A DNA stretch of 62,417 nt from Candidatus Nitrosopumilus sp. (GTDB taxonomy: Archaea; Thermoproteota; Nitrososphaeria; Nitrososphaerales; Nitrosopumilaceae): assembly GCA_029864805.1 (NCBI GenBank), contig JAOTSS010000003.1, positions 1-62,417 on the forward strand, written 5' to 3'. The stretch's first letter is position 1; every line of letters begins with the position of its first letter. A model generated the notes under the pieces. It was not told the origin of the DNA, searched no databases, and saw nothing but the letters and a program-made list of their open reading frames with translations. Made by a program: the position numbers and the translations under genes. Shown here in pieces: positions 36,140 through 45,262 of the stretch.

Positions 36140-36703
36140 ATGGGATTTTTTGACACTGAACAAGGAGTGGAACAATACATCAAAATGGCAGAAGGTTATG
36201 ACGGTGCAGAACTGATCAAGATTCTGCAAGAATATCTGCCTGAAAATTCAACTGTTTTGGAGCTTGGAATTGGTCCAGGAAAAGATTTGGAGATTCTAAA
36301 GAAAATTTACACAGTAACAGGATCAGATAAATCCCAAGTCTTTCTAGATAAATACAAAGAGAAATACCAAGATTCAGACTTACTTTTACTTGATGCAGTA
36401 ATGATTCAAACAAATAGAAAGTTTGATTGCATCTATTCTAACAAAGTATTGCATCACTTGACAAAAGAAGACTTGAAGAAATCACTTCAAAGACAAAAAT
36501 ATGTGTTAAATTCAAGAGGAATTGCATTTCATTCTTTCTGGAAGGGGAGTAAAGTTGAAAAAATGAAAGACCTTCTTTTTACATATTACGAGATAGAAGA
36601 TTTGCGGAAAATGGCAGAGTCTGATTTTGAGATATTAGTCATAAAAACATATACTGAAATGGAAAAAGATGACTCAATCTATACTGTTCTAAGAAAAAGA
36701 TAA
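36140..36703 (+). CDS. Class I SAM-dependent methyltransferase
   Basis: 187 aa. The SAM motif VLELGIGPGKDLEILKK near residue 40, the acidic TGSDKS, and FDCIYSNKVLHHLTKEDL follow the class I fold. Start at the ATG of 36140 (MGFFDTEQ); a TTG 6 bp upstream is possible. Substrate unknown. Confidence 0.85.
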   Translation: MGFFDTEQGVEQYIKMAEGYDGAELIKILQEYLPENSTVLELGIGPGKDLEILKKIYTVTGSDKSQVFLDKYKEKYQDSDLLLLDAVMIQTNRKFDCIYSNKVLHHLTKEDLKKSLQRQKYVLNSRGIAFHSFWKGSKVEKMKDLLFTYYEIEDLRKMAESDFEILVIKTYTEMEKDDSIYTVLRKR

Positions 36704-36889
36704 GAAGAAAAGAAAAAGAACTTTCTGAAAAAATAACGACATAGTATGTCTTTATCAGATCATTCCATTTTCTGAAAAATTGTTCCAGTAAAGATAAAGC
36801 CAAAAGTAACTGATGGAGTTTTAGATGTATCTCTGCCAAAAAGTAAGCCAACACCTACTCCAAAGAAAAGAACTGTAAGAATACAGTAA
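36704..36889 (+). pseudogene. Remnant of a small heat-shock protein (Hsp20) gene
   Basis: The final 36 codons read VPVKIKPKVTDGVLDVSLPK and then a basic tail, the classical end of the alpha-crystallin domain. Before it, two other frames hold a Lys/Glu-rich stretch and FIRSFHF, the usual neighbours in Hsp20, but stops and shifts intervene. No start survives. Confidence 0.5.
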
Positions 36890-36905
36890 TTATTTCTTTT
36901 TTTGT

Positions 36906-37118
36906 TTAAGATATTCTCTTGTATGTTTGATGAAATTCTGTGTATAGTGTTTGTGCCATATTTTCTATACTGATAATTTCAGAAAAATCCTTTTTTCCTT
37001 TTGCAATTTCTCGCATGATGGTCATGCATTTGTTATTTTTGATTGCGTTAGGTTCTTCATCAGCACTCCAAATTTTAAAGCAATCTTCAAAATCAAGACA
37101 GAATTTTAAGATTATCAC
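36906..37118 (-). CDS. Small hypothetical protein (70 aa)
   Basis: DFEDCFKIWSADEEPNAIKN continues to MREIAKGKKDFSEIISIENM. Mixed helix. It starts 3 bp after the stop of the upstream 62-aa gene, so they form an operon. No known family. Confidence 0.55.
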   Translation of the reverse strand: MIILKFCLDFEDCFKIWSADEEPNAIKNNKCMTIMREIAKGKKDFSEIISIENMAQTLYTEFHQTYKRIS

Positions 37119-37121
37119 TTC

Positions 37122-37310
37122 TCAATCTTCAGTTGTATTTGGAATTCCTAGAGATTTTGCAAGTTCATGAAATTCATTTTGTCTATCTCGAAGCAGAAGG
37201 TTAAGCGTCTCCCTAGACTTAGATTCATCATATCCATCAATCAATCCTATTCGGTCCATGAATTCACATAGATAACCTACATTAAAAACAGATTCGGTGT
37301 TTTCAATCAT
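37122..37310 (-). CDS. Small hypothetical protein (62 aa)
   Basis: MIENTESVFNVGYLCEFMDR, then RETLNLLLRDRQNEFHELAK. Amphipathic helices; first gene of the pair with the 70-aa protein. Divergent from the 70-aa gene at 37356, 45 bp away. Confidence 0.6.
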   Translation of the reverse strand: MIENTESVFNVGYLCEFMDRIGLIDGYDESKSRETLNLLLRDRQNEFHELAKSLGIPNTTED

Positions 37311-37355
37311 GATAACTTTGATGTCATTTAACTATCAAAAGAGTATTTTCAGAGT

Positions 37356-37568
37356 ATGAACTCACAGCTGCAAAAACAAGTTGATGGTATAATGTATGAA
37401 ACAAATGAAAAAGTATCTGCCATTGTAAATGAAATCAGAGACATTAGATTTTCAAAAATGGACGAAGGTGAAAACCAAGTAAAATGCGACAAATTAAGAG
37501 AGGAATTTGAACAAGTGATGATTGAAGAAGAGAGAAAAATTGAGAGAGTGATGAAAGAATGCCAATGA
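37356..37568 (+). CDS. Small coiled-coil protein (70 aa)
   Basis: MNSQLQKQVDGIMYETNEKV, then KCDKLREEFEQVMIEEERKI. Strong heptads throughout. It overlaps the DUF151 gene by 10 bp, indicating coupled translation and possibly a physical partner of that nuclease. Confidence 0.65.
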   Translation: MNSQLQKQVDGIMYETNEKVSAIVNEIRDIRFSKMDEGENQVKCDKLREEFEQVMIEEERKIERVMKECQ

Positions 37569-37978
37569 GAATCGATGAAATTGATACTGATTATGACACA
37601 GTCAAAGTAGACAAAATTGGAATTATTGATTCACAAACAGGTGCAGTATTGCTCAAAGATGAAAAAGTTGAATTCGTAATGTCTGGTTTTTCATCAGAAG
37701 TTGCTAAAATTATTTCTGATTTTATTGATGGTAATAGAGATGATCCGCCAACAATTTACCGTCTTGTTGAGCAAATTTGTGAGGAAAATGAACTTCTTTT
37801 AGTCAAAGTCAAAATCTATGAAAACGGGGGAATTTTCAGGGCAAATCTATATTTTACTGGAAAAAAAGACATGGTTTTTAGAAATTTCAGGGCATCAGAT
37901 GCCATAGCACTGGCAACATATTACAACATCCCAATTCTTGTAAGAAAATCTATGTTGAAAAATATAGAAAAAAGTTAA
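37559..37978 (+). CDS. Bifunctional nuclease family protein (DUF151)
   Basis: 139 aa. GVTLFLxxx is replaced by VEFVMSGFSSEVAKIISDFI, and YENGGIFRANLYF, FRNFRASDAIALATYYNIPI and the final KSML match DUF151/BFN-1. In plants and bacteria such proteins have nuclease activity, but the role in archaea is unknown. Paired with the coiled-coil ORF upstream. Confidence 0.82.
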   Translation: MPMRIDEIDTDYDTVKVDKIGIIDSQTGAVLLKDEKVEFVMSGFSSEVAKIISDFIDGNRDDPPTIYRLVEQICEENELLLVKVKIYENGGIFRANLYFTGKKDMVFRNFRASDAIALATYYNIPILVRKSMLKNIEKS

Positions 37979-38176
37979 ATTGAAAAAACTCATTCTATCA
38001 TAGAATTCAAGGTAGAAGAAAGATATAATCAATTAAGCTATTTTCAGATCAAACTCTTTTTTGTAGATGAGTAGTTAATTCAGTCATTCCTTGCAGATAT
38101 GCAAACTCACACCACTACGATATTATACTATACCCATTATGTTTAATAGAGTAACTACTTTTTCTAAATATTCTAA

Positions 38177-38287
38177 TCATTCTAATAGAAAATCAATTCC
38201 GCATATTGTACATTTACCACTTTGACCTTGATAATTCTTATTAAAATATTAAATGATTTCAGCACCACATATACAACAAATTATTTC
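38177..38287 (-). pseudogene. Decayed zinc-ribbon gene
   Basis: Frame EIICCICGAEII, one TAA, then YFNKNYQGQSGKCTICGIDF. Two CxxC pairs are intact but the start codon is missing and a stop lies between them. Sits 50 bp downstream of an intact ribbon gene. Confidence 0.45.
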
Positions 38288-38335
38288 TTATGAGGATTCT
38301 TTCACAATAATAATTACTTTTTATCACTTTTATCC

Positions 38336-38479
38336 CTACATTAATTCTTCATCTGATGATATGGTATCAAAATTTGTACCATCACAATGAGGACATCTGG
38401 TAATGATTGTCACTCCTACTCTTTTTGTAAAGACATTTCCGCAGGACTTGCATACACGTAACTCGCTTAATGACACCAT
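38336..38479 (-). CDS. Zinc-ribbon protein (47 aa), paralogue of 52088-52258
   Basis: MVSLSELRVCKSCGNVFTKR, then GVTIITRCPHCDGTNFDTIS. The same scaffold (LDELRICKSCGNVFSKKAGV, TIITECPQCKGTSFE) is encoded at 52088. Two CxxC pairs; probable zinc binding. Unknown role. Confidence 0.75.
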   Translation of the reverse strand: MVSLSELRVCKSCGNVFTKRVGVTIITRCPHCDGTNFDTISSDEELM

Positions 38480-38682
38480 GAGTCTATTGACACATCATTT
38501 TAAATAAAATGCAGGGTTGATTTTCATATTAGGACGGTTAAGATCTGTAAATAACGGATTTGAGACATACACAGTGAAATCAATTAGAAAAACATTGTAT
38601 TTGATATTTCATTGCCATTTAGGTACAAATCACTCAGAATAAGATTATTGATTTTTTAATAATTAGTCCAACATGTATTTAG

Positions 38683-38871
38683 ATGAAAAACCAGAAAATT
38701 CGAGGGGTTTTTTGGGCAGGCGTAAGTTTTGCCATTGCAGGTTTTGTTAGTTTAGCACTTACTTTAGGAGGAGAAGGCCCATCTAGTTTTATCGAAGAGG
38801 TATTAGGATCTAGCATAGGTTGGATTATGATCGGTATTGTTTTGATTCTTTTTTCCCTGTTAAAAAAATAG
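38683..38871 (+). CDS. Small two-helix membrane protein (62 aa)
   Basis: GVFWAGVSFAIAGFVSLAL and SIGWIMIGIVLILFSLL helices joined by an acidic loop (GGEGPSSFIEEV). Intact frame and TATA-like upstream sequence. Function unknown. Confidence 0.65.
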   Translation: MKNQKIRGVFWAGVSFAIAGFVSLALTLGGEGPSSFIEEVLGSSIGWIMIGIVLILFSLLKK

Positions 38872-38958
38872 TTGAAAAATGAAAAAGAAAATTATATCTT
38901 AGCATGTACGATAAACGGTCATAATTATTGAATTTCTCACCACGAACGTATATGAAAA

Positions 38959-39219
38959 TTAGTAAAATAACACACCTGAAAACGATATTTGGTTAATTTG
39001 GGACATATTTTCTGCATGCAGGATAATCTCTTTACTCTTTTGTTTTATTTTATTTCTAATAGATAATGTTTTGACATACATTGGAATTGAATATACGTTC
39101 AGACCAATAATGGATGAACCTGATTGTTTTGCAATAATTAATGTAAACTTCAAACCTCTTAGAGAATTCTTTGAACCATCTAAAGGCACCAAAATTTTTT
39201 TTAATGTTTTATTAATCAA
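38959..39219 (-). pseudogene. Truncated universal stress protein
   Basis: 86 aa: KILVPLDGSKNSLRGLKFTL, LIIAKQSGSSIIGLNVYS, then MSQINQISFSGVLFY and stop. Normal Usp domains are ~140 residues and end with a G-x2-G-x9-G-S/T ATP loop, which is missing. The C-terminal half has been lost by frameshift or deletion. Could still be expressed as a short peptide. Confidence 0.6.
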
Positions 39220-39337
39220 TGCAAATTAACTCTCCAAACTATTATTTAGAAAATAAGCTAAAATTCAAACATGATAATAAAAATTGCATTTCAACGAGAG
39301 TATTATTAAAGACAATCCCATATCAAAATGACACATA

Positions 39338-40876
39338 ATGATGTTAAAAGTAAAGATTCTAAATATTGATTCAGGAGGAAAACCGTTTGTATTTTTAAAT
39401 GATAATGATGCGGATGAATTGAACATTACTGCTTCTGAACGTGTGACAATTAAATCAAAAAAGAAAATTACCGCAATAGTGAACATATCCAACATTATTG
39501 AAAGAGGACATCTAGGAGTAACAGAAGAAGTCAGGAAAATACTTTCACTAAAACAAAATACCAAAGTAAATTTGGATATTGCACCATTTCCAAAATCACT
39601 CCAATTTATTCGAAATAAACTTTCAGGAAAAAAACTACTCTATCCAGAAATACATGAAATTGTACAGGATTTAGTCGATGGTAATCTTAGTGAGAATGAA
39701 ATTGCCGCTTTTGTTACGGCATTACATATAGATAAACTGGATCTTGATGAGGCAACAAGTTTATCTCGTTCAATGATAGATACAGGAAAAACCCTTAGCA
39801 TTAACAAGAAAATCATAATTGATAAACACAGTATAGGAGGAGTGCCAGGAGACAAAACAACATTATTAGTTGTTCCAATAATTGCATCAGAGGGATTCAC
39901 TATTCCAAAAACATCTTCAAGGGCTATTACTTCTGCAGCAGGGACTGCAGACCGTGCAGAAATTTTGATGCCAGTGGAATTTACTACAAATAAGATGTCA
40001 GAGATTCTCAAAAAATCAAATGGATGTATTGTGTGGGGAGGTGCAATTGAGATGGCACCAGCTGATGACATATTTGTAAAAACAGAATTTTCTCTACACA
40101 TTGATCCTTTGCTTTTACCATCCATTATGAGTAAAAAGAAAGCAGTTGGGGCAACCCATCTGGTAGTAGATATTCCAACTGGAAGAGGGGCAAAGATGAA
40201 AACAACAGGAGAGGCAGATCTTCTTGCAAGAGACATTATGGAACTTGGTCGCAGATTAGGAATCCATACTCATTGTGTAGTAACTTTTGGAGAACAGCCA
40301 ATTGGGAATACAGTAGGCCCAGCACTGGAAGCAAAAGAAGCACTTGAAGTTTTAATGAATCAAAAAAATGTACCTGATCTAATAGACAAAGTATGTAACA
40401 TTGCTGGAAGTATGTTTGAATTATTAGGCAAAAAAAATGGCTATTCACTTGCAAAAAAAATCTTAGAATCAGGCAAAGCAGAGCAAAAAATGAGAGAGAT
40501 AATCAAAGTACAAGGTGGAAATCCATCCATACTGCCAGAAGATATACCAATTGGAGAATATTCATTGCATGTTCGTTCAGAAAAATCGGGACAAGTATTA
40601 TGGATTGAAAATAGGATTATTGTAGAGATTGGACGTGCTGCAGGTGCTCCAAAAGACAAAGGTGCGGGAATTGTTTTTAACAAAAAAATTGGAGACAGTG
40701 TAGAAAAAGAGGAATTGTTGTTTACAATATATTCTGAACAATCCTATAAAATTGACAGAGTAAAATACATTCTATCAACTCAAATGCCCATGAGGGTAGG
40801 AAAAAAATCAGATATGTTGATCCATGCAATTACAGAATCCCCAGTAGTGGAAAGAACATTTGTGATTGACAGATGA
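39338..40876 (+). CDS. deoA: AMP phosphorylase (archaeal thymidine phosphorylase-like)
   Basis: 512 aa. The N-terminal ~85-residue extension is typical of archaeal AMPpase. Next come DKHSIGGVPGDKTTLL (phosphate/nucleoside loop), SSRAITSAAGTADRAE and VGATHLVVDIPTGRGAK. AMPpase converts AMP to ribose-1,5-bisphosphate and adenine, feeding the archaeal pentose bisphosphate pathway. The PRPP synthetase gene converges on it. R15P isomerase and RuBisCO are not in the window. Confidence 0.92.
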   Translation: MMLKVKILNIDSGGKPFVFLNDNDADELNITASERVTIKSKKKITAIVNISNIIERGHLGVTEEVRKILSLKQNTKVNLDIAPFPKSLQFIRNKLSGKKLLYPEIHEIVQDLVDGNLSENEIAAFVTALHIDKLDLDEATSLSRSMIDTGKTLSINKKIIIDKHSIGGVPGDKTTLLVVPIIASEGFTIPKTSSRAITSAAGTADRAEILMPVEFTTNKMSEILKKSNGCIVWGGAIEMAPADDIFVKTEFSLHIDPLLLPSIMSKKKAVGATHLVVDIPTGRGAKMKTTGEADLLARDIMELGRRLGIHTHCVVTFGEQPIGNTVGPALEAKEALEVLMNQKNVPDLIDKVCNIAGSMFELLGKKNGYSLAKKILESGKAEQKMREIIKVQGGNPSILPEDIPIGEYSLHVRSEKSGQVLWIENRIIVEIGRAAGAPKDKGAGIVFNKKIGDSVEKEELLFTIYSEQSYKIDRVKYILSTQMPMRVGKKSDMLIHAITESPVVERTFVIDR

Positions 40877-40902
40877 TTAGAAACCAAATATTATGAAAAA
40901 TA

Positions 40903-41787
40903 TTATTTCCAGTTCAGAATAGATTCGGAGATGATTTGGGACAAATCAATTTGAGAGAATTTTCCCTCAATTGAGTTTGTTCCTATGATTCGTGATACAC
41001 CTAATTTTCTTATTTTTCTTTCTGAATCACCCACAAAAACAGGATGGGTGCAAACTACATACATATTTCTAAAATTTCCTTTAAGAAATTTGATTGCTTT
41101 TAGAATACTTCCTCCTGTAGACACCATATCATCAAATAATATCAGATCACAACCTTTAGAAAATTTTGGCAAAGGTGATTTGATTACTAATTTTCCTGTT
41201 TTCCTGTCTCTTTGTTTGTTTAATGCAATGACAGTTGCATTAATGGATTTTGCAAATTTTTCTGCATTAGATTTCCAAAATAGATCTGGAGATACCACAA
41301 GAGGATTTTTCAATTTATATTTTTTAAAATATTTTGTAAATAAGGAAACTGTTGAAATATTTTTTGTGGGAAATTTGAAAAAACCAACAGCGTTTGGGTT
41401 GTGAAAATCTACTACAAGTAATCGTGTTGCACCAGCCGCTTTGAGCAGTTTTGCAACGACTGAAATTGTTATAATTTCTCCTTTGAGAAATTCTTTGTCT
41501 TGTTTGGCATAGCCCATGTACGGTACTATTACAATTACATCTGAAGACATTTCTCGGGACTTTGAAATTAATGACAAAGTTCGAACAAGATTAGAATCCA
41601 CAGGCGGTCCCATTGACGACACAACAACAATTGTACCCTTGTTGGAATATCCAGAAACAGTAAGTTTACTTTCACCATCAGGGAAAACTTTCAAGTGAGT
41701 TTTCAGATACCTTGCTTGTAGTTTTTTTGCAATTTTTTTTGCTAAATTCTCAGAAGTTGGATTTGCAATAACAAAATAAGTATTCAT
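40903..41787 (-). CDS. prs: Ribose-phosphate pyrophosphokinase (PRPP synthetase)
   Basis: 294 aa. LKVFPDGESKLTVSG, VVVSSMGPPVD, PYMGYAKQDKEF, VVDFHNP and the PRPP loop LFDDMVSTGGSI identify the enzyme. The start was set at the ATG of 41787 because it overlaps the stop of a small upstream ORF (TAATG); the ATG at 41796 is less likely. Confidence 0.94.
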   Translation of the reverse strand: MNTYFVIANPTSENLAKKIAKKLQARYLKTHLKVFPDGESKLTVSGYSNKGTIVVVSSMGPPVDSNLVRTLSLISKSREMSSDVIVIVPYMGYAKQDKEFLKGEIITISVVAKLLKAAGATRLLVVDFHNPNAVGFFKFPTKNISTVSLFTKYFKKYKLKNPLVVSPDLFWKSNAEKFAKSINATVIALNKQRDRKTGKLVIKSPLPKFSKGCDLILFDDMVSTGGSILKAIKFLKGNFRNMYVVCTHPVFVGDSERKIRKLGVSRIIGTNSIEGKFSQIDLSQIISESILNWK

Positions 41788-41957
41788 TAATGACAATGAA
41801 ATCCACTTTTTATTATAGTGTTATTTCCTTGTACATACCTATGTGGGATAAATATTCGTTCAACTAATTTTTGCATGTATCCTATTCCATTTTTAGAAAT
41901 CCCAAGAATTCTTGCCATCTTTTCGTTATCATATCTCAAAAGATCTTTTACAATCAC
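41787..41957 (-). CDS. Possible small helix-turn-helix ORF coupled to prs (56 aa, GTG start)
   Basis: Starts VIVKDLLRYDNEKMARILGI then SKNGIGYMQKLVERIF. The EKMARILGISKNGIGY stretch has HTH character. Its TAA overlaps the prs ATG. An upstream stop and weak start keep confidence low; a frame offset by one base is Cys-rich (CNASGFCSYCICTCDC). Confidence 0.4.
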   Translation of the reverse strand: MIVKDLLRYDNEKMARILGISKNGIGYMQKLVERIFIPHRYVQGNNTIIKSGFHCH

Positions 41958-42063
41958 AAGTACAGATACAGTAACTGCAAAATCCAGAAGCGTTACAAGA
42001 TTTTAGGGACACATTCTTCTTTTTTTAATGAGACTTCACAAATAATCATTATGAAAAGAGATT

Positions 42064-42483
42064 TCAATTCCCAATAATTTGCAATACGATATTTCGTCCC
42101 CTTCCCTTAGTATCTAATTCTACAAAGACAATTTGTTGCCAAGTTCCTAACAATAATTTTTCATCAGTAAATGGAATGGTCAGAGAAGGGCCAATTAATG
42201 ACGCTTTCACGTGAGAACGACCGTTTCCATCATGCCACATTTGTTCATGGTCATAATTTAGATCATTTGGAGCAATTCTAGATAGCATATCTGGAAAGTC
42301 TTTCAACAAACCAGGCTCATATTCAATCGTAGTCAATGCTCCAGTTGAGCCGGTTACAAAAACTGTTACAACTCCATTAGAAATTTGTGATTCTTTAATT
42401 TTTGCTGAAATTTTGTCTGTGAGATCAATAATGTCAGTTTCACCTTTTGATTGTACTTTGATAAATTTTGTAATTACAGTCAT
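42064..42483 (-). CDS. YjbQ/UPF0047 family protein (secondary thiamine-phosphate synthase type)
   Basis: 139 aa. FVTGSTGALTTIEYEPGLLK, DHEQMWHDGNGRSHVKASL, IGPSLTIPF and LGTWQQIVFVELDTKGRGR are diagnostic. E. coli YjbQ has weak thiamin-phosphate synthase activity; the natural function is unsettled. Singleton gene here. Confidence 0.92.
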   Translation of the reverse strand: MTVITKFIKVQSKGETDIIDLTDKISAKIKESQISNGVVTVFVTGSTGALTTIEYEPGLLKDFPDMLSRIAPNDLNYDHEQMWHDGNGRSHVKASLIGPSLTIPFTDEKLLLGTWQQIVFVELDTKGRGRNIVLQIIGN

Positions 42484-42590
42484 CTATTATTCAATCAAAA
42501 TACAAATTCAAATCTCTTTCCATTAAATAAATTCACTTTAGTTTTGATAATCAAAGATATGCTTAAGTTAGTAAAATTATTTGGAATGTC

Positions 42591-43076
42591 ATGCAATTCA
42601 AAATTGGTAGATGGACTGCAAAAGCAGACAACTGTGCTTCTATTTATCAAGGAAATATGTCATTATCATTTAACATAAAAGGTCCCGGAGACATTATTGT
42701 TTATCATGATGATAAAACAACTAAATTTTATAAAGATGGAACAGTTTCTGGTAAAAAAATCAAAATCAAAAATTCTTCATATACTTGGATTTCAGGAACA
42801 TACATTGGTCCTTCAGATAAGATGGAATTTGAACAAGAATGGTTTGCAAAATCTGGAACGTGGCAAACGTTGTATCATGGGGAAAAGGCCAAATTATATA
42901 GAATTTTAGGTCCTACCACTCAAAGAGATAGTGACATACTTGTCTCAGTTGATGGAATACAGACTGGATGTTTTTTGTCTAAATCCCACAGTGTTGATGT
43001 AAAAGGCAAACATATCAGAATAAAGAAAAGAAAGGGACCTTCTTTTGTTAGTGGGTTTGCTTATTCATTGAAATAA
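42591..43076 (+). CDS. Hypothetical beta-rich protein (161 aa)
   Basis: MQFKIGRWTAKADNCASIYQ then SFNIKGPGDIIVYHDDKTTK, SYTWISGTYIGPSDKME and SGFAYSLK. Alternating strands without a signal peptide. No family recognised. Confidence 0.65.
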   Translation: MQFKIGRWTAKADNCASIYQGNMSLSFNIKGPGDIIVYHDDKTTKFYKDGTVSGKKIKIKNSSYTWISGTYIGPSDKMEFEQEWFAKSGTWQTLYHGEKAKLYRILGPTTQRDSDILVSVDGIQTGCFLSKSHSVDVKGKHIRIKKRKGPSFVSGFAYSLK

Positions 43077-43175
43077 AAAATAATTCATCATATCGATAGT
43101 TGTTTTTCTATGCTAGAGCCAATGAAAATTATAAAAGTTCATGAAAAAAGAATTATTTTGTAAAACTAATTGACC

Positions 43176-43586
43176 CTAATTTTTGATACGCATGATTTTA
43201 GTTTTATCCATAACTACCCAATATTCCACATTTTGTCCATTCTCCAATTTGCCTTTGACTTCATCATCAATCAATGCAATATCAATGGTCTCAAATGTTT
43301 CTGAATCCATTACTTGAACAGTATCACCATTAATCGAGATGATTTGGCCTACTTTTTTGTTAATCATTGGAACGTGAATTTGCATGCTGACTGGGCCTAC
43401 AAGAGGTCTTTTTTGACCATCAAAAATTCCTTCACCTACAATCCGGGCTTTAGCAGCGCCATGTTTTCCAGGCTTTGATGTATCATATTCAACAATTCTG
43501 CATGGTTCACCACTAGGTTGATCAGTGTGTGGCAATAGAATGTAAGAACCTATTTTCAAAGAACCAAGATCTGATGGTTTACTCAT
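43176..43586 (-). CDS. eif5a: Translation initiation factor aIF5A
   Basis: 136 aa. SKPGKHGAAKARIVGEGIF contains the hypusine loop with Lys at the modification site, and VPMINKKVGQIISI plus the C-terminal MDKTKIMRIKN fit the OB domain. It promotes elongation on polyproline stretches. Upstream AT-rich promoter. Confidence 0.95.
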   Translation of the reverse strand: MSKPSDLGSLKIGSYILLPHTDQPSGEPCRIVEYDTSKPGKHGAAKARIVGEGIFDGQKRPLVGPVSMQIHVPMINKKVGQIISINGDTVQVMDSETFETIDIALIDDEVKGKLENGQNVEYWVVMDKTKIMRIKN

Positions 43587-43716
43587 GAAAAACAGTTTTT
43601 GGTCGAATATTTAACTTCTACGCGTAACAAATAGGTAGAAAAGGATTTGAATTTCAAGTTTAAGAGTTTCTAAGTTAAATGCAGTTCAAGTTTAATTCCC
43701 ATCATTTCATTATTGT

Positions 43717-43914
43717 CTAGATCCTCTTTGCATCGATCTTATACTTTGAGTTTCGGCTCTTGGTCTTAAGTTGATAGTGACAGCATGGACAACGACTGCC
43801 ATCCCAATTCACAAACAGGCAACAGTAAGAGCAGTACTTCTGACCTGCTGCATAGCGTGATCCCTGACCAGGTTTTGATGCTTTATGTTTGCTGCATTGG
43901 TTTTGACAAGGCAT
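43717..43914 (-). CDS. Small Cys-rich zinc-finger protein (65 aa)
   Basis: MPCQNQCSKHKASKPGQGSR then YAAGQKYCSYCCLFVNWDGS and RCPCCHYQL. Eight cysteines in C-x3-C, CxxCC and C-x-CC arrangement. The family is recurrent in thaumarchaea. Function unknown. Confidence 0.7.
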   Translation of the reverse strand: MPCQNQCSKHKASKPGQGSRYAAGQKYCSYCCLFVNWDGSRCPCCHYQLKTKSRNSKYKIDAKRI

Positions 43915-44263
43915 GAAGTTAACATTAGAAGGTTTTAGGATTTGAACTATTATTGTAAGATTTGATCTCGATCAGTGTCAAAACGCGATAATTCTTGAAA
44001 TAGAATGAACTTTGCACAAATGAATGCCGCAGAGCAGACAAAATTTTATCCGTTCTAGGATTTCATCCAAGAGTAAGATTGCCATCAAGATAAAAGAGAA
44101 GGATTTTGATCTAATTATCATGTTACAAGAGAAAATATATTCAAGAAAGTGGTTCAGAGTAACGTCAACCATCTTTAGATATTATGTATACATTCTATAT
44201 CGACAATGAAGACCTCTAATTGTCACTGCAAGTCTTTTATTCTTATGAATTCTTGATTCTCTA
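43915..44263. other. Gap with only overlapping weak frames
   Basis: Plus (44024-44209) and minus (43978-44172) frames overlap and neither has recognisable motifs. AT-rich sequence before 44264 holds the promoter of the cupredoxin gene. Confidence 0.3.
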
Positions 44264-45151
44264 ATGATAAAAAATACGCAAAAGACATTCATGCTTTTGA
44301 CCATGGCAGTAATCAGCATGGCAATTTCAGTCCCAACAGTTTTTGCAGAAGAAGTTACAGTTAGTCTCCCTCCTGGAACCAGCGTTCCTGGTTGTGAGGA
44401 AACAAATGAATGCTACATTCCATTTAGTGTAACAGTTCATCCTAAAGACAAAGTCATTTGGAGTAATGATGACTCGGCAGCTCACACAGTCACCAGTGGA
44501 ACCCCTGCAGATGGTCCTGATGGAAACTTTGATAGTTCATTATTCATGGCAGGTACTACGTTTTCGCACACATTTGACACATTGGGTGAGTATCCTTACT
44601 TTTGCATGGTTCATCCATGGATGGAAGGATCAGTAATAGTAACTGTGGGCGGAGGTATGGAAAAAGATTTGGGTACGATTACACTTGGTTCTGCAGTACA
44701 ATCACCTAGCTCCACTATGATTTCAAGTAGCTCGTCTATGAAAGTATCAAACACTGATCTTATGATTGGTTATGAGATTACAACTGGAAAAGTAGTTAGT
44801 GTAATGCCTGATGTTGATTCAAACTCACTTGTAGTTGGAATCAATACTAGTAATGCAGGAACCATTACACTGGAACTACCAAGATCAGTTCTGGATGCAA
44901 AAATGAGTGACAGTGATGATGAATTCTTTGTATTGGTAGATGGCGAGGAAGTAACCTTTGAAGAATCAGTCACAGAAACGAAACGAACGTTGACTGTATC
45001 ATTTCCTGCAGGTACTGAAGAAATAGAAGTGATAGGTACATTTGTGATTCCAGAATTTGGAACAATAGCGGCAATGATACTGGCAGTTGCAATCATCTCA
45101 ATAATTGCAGCATCTGCAAGGTCAAGACTAAGCATAATGCCAAGAATCTAG
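44264..45151 (+). CDS. Secreted cupredoxin (plastocyanin-like) with PEFG C-terminal anchor
   Basis: 295 aa. Signal peptide (TFMLLTMAVISMAISVPTVFA), then the cupredoxin with DDSAAHTVTSG (His) and YFCMVHPWM (Cys-His-Met type 1 copper). A spacer leads to the C-terminus VIPEFGTIAAMILAVAIIS and basic RSRLS, a PEFG-CTERM sorting signal. It probably acts in extracytoplasmic electron transfer. Confidence 0.9.
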   Translation: MIKNTQKTFMLLTMAVISMAISVPTVFAEEVTVSLPPGTSVPGCEETNECYIPFSVTVHPKDKVIWSNDDSAAHTVTSGTPADGPDGNFDSSLFMAGTTFSHTFDTLGEYPYFCMVHPWMEGSVIVTVGGGMEKDLGTITLGSAVQSPSSTMISSSSSMKVSNTDLMIGYEITTGKVVSVMPDVDSNSLVVGINTSNAGTITLELPRSVLDAKMSDSDDEFFVLVDGEEVTFEESVTETKRTLTVSFPAGTEEIEVIGTFVIPEFGTIAAMILAVAIISIIAASARSRLSIMPRI

Positions 45152-45262
45152 ATCCAATTCTTTCTTTTTATTTTTTCATTCTGTTGTTTCATTCTGTTGC
45201 TGCAAATATTTTTGATTTGTAAAAAATTGGGATCACTTATTTGTGTGACTTGGATTAGTTGA

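Noticed and set aside
41871..42077. Plus-strand frames over the prs upstream region
   Set aside because: They are shadows of the minus-strand HTH-like ORF and lack motifs.
43978..44209. Overlapping plus and minus frames of about 60 codons
   Set aside because: Neither has a domain or promoter; mutual overlap means at most one is real.
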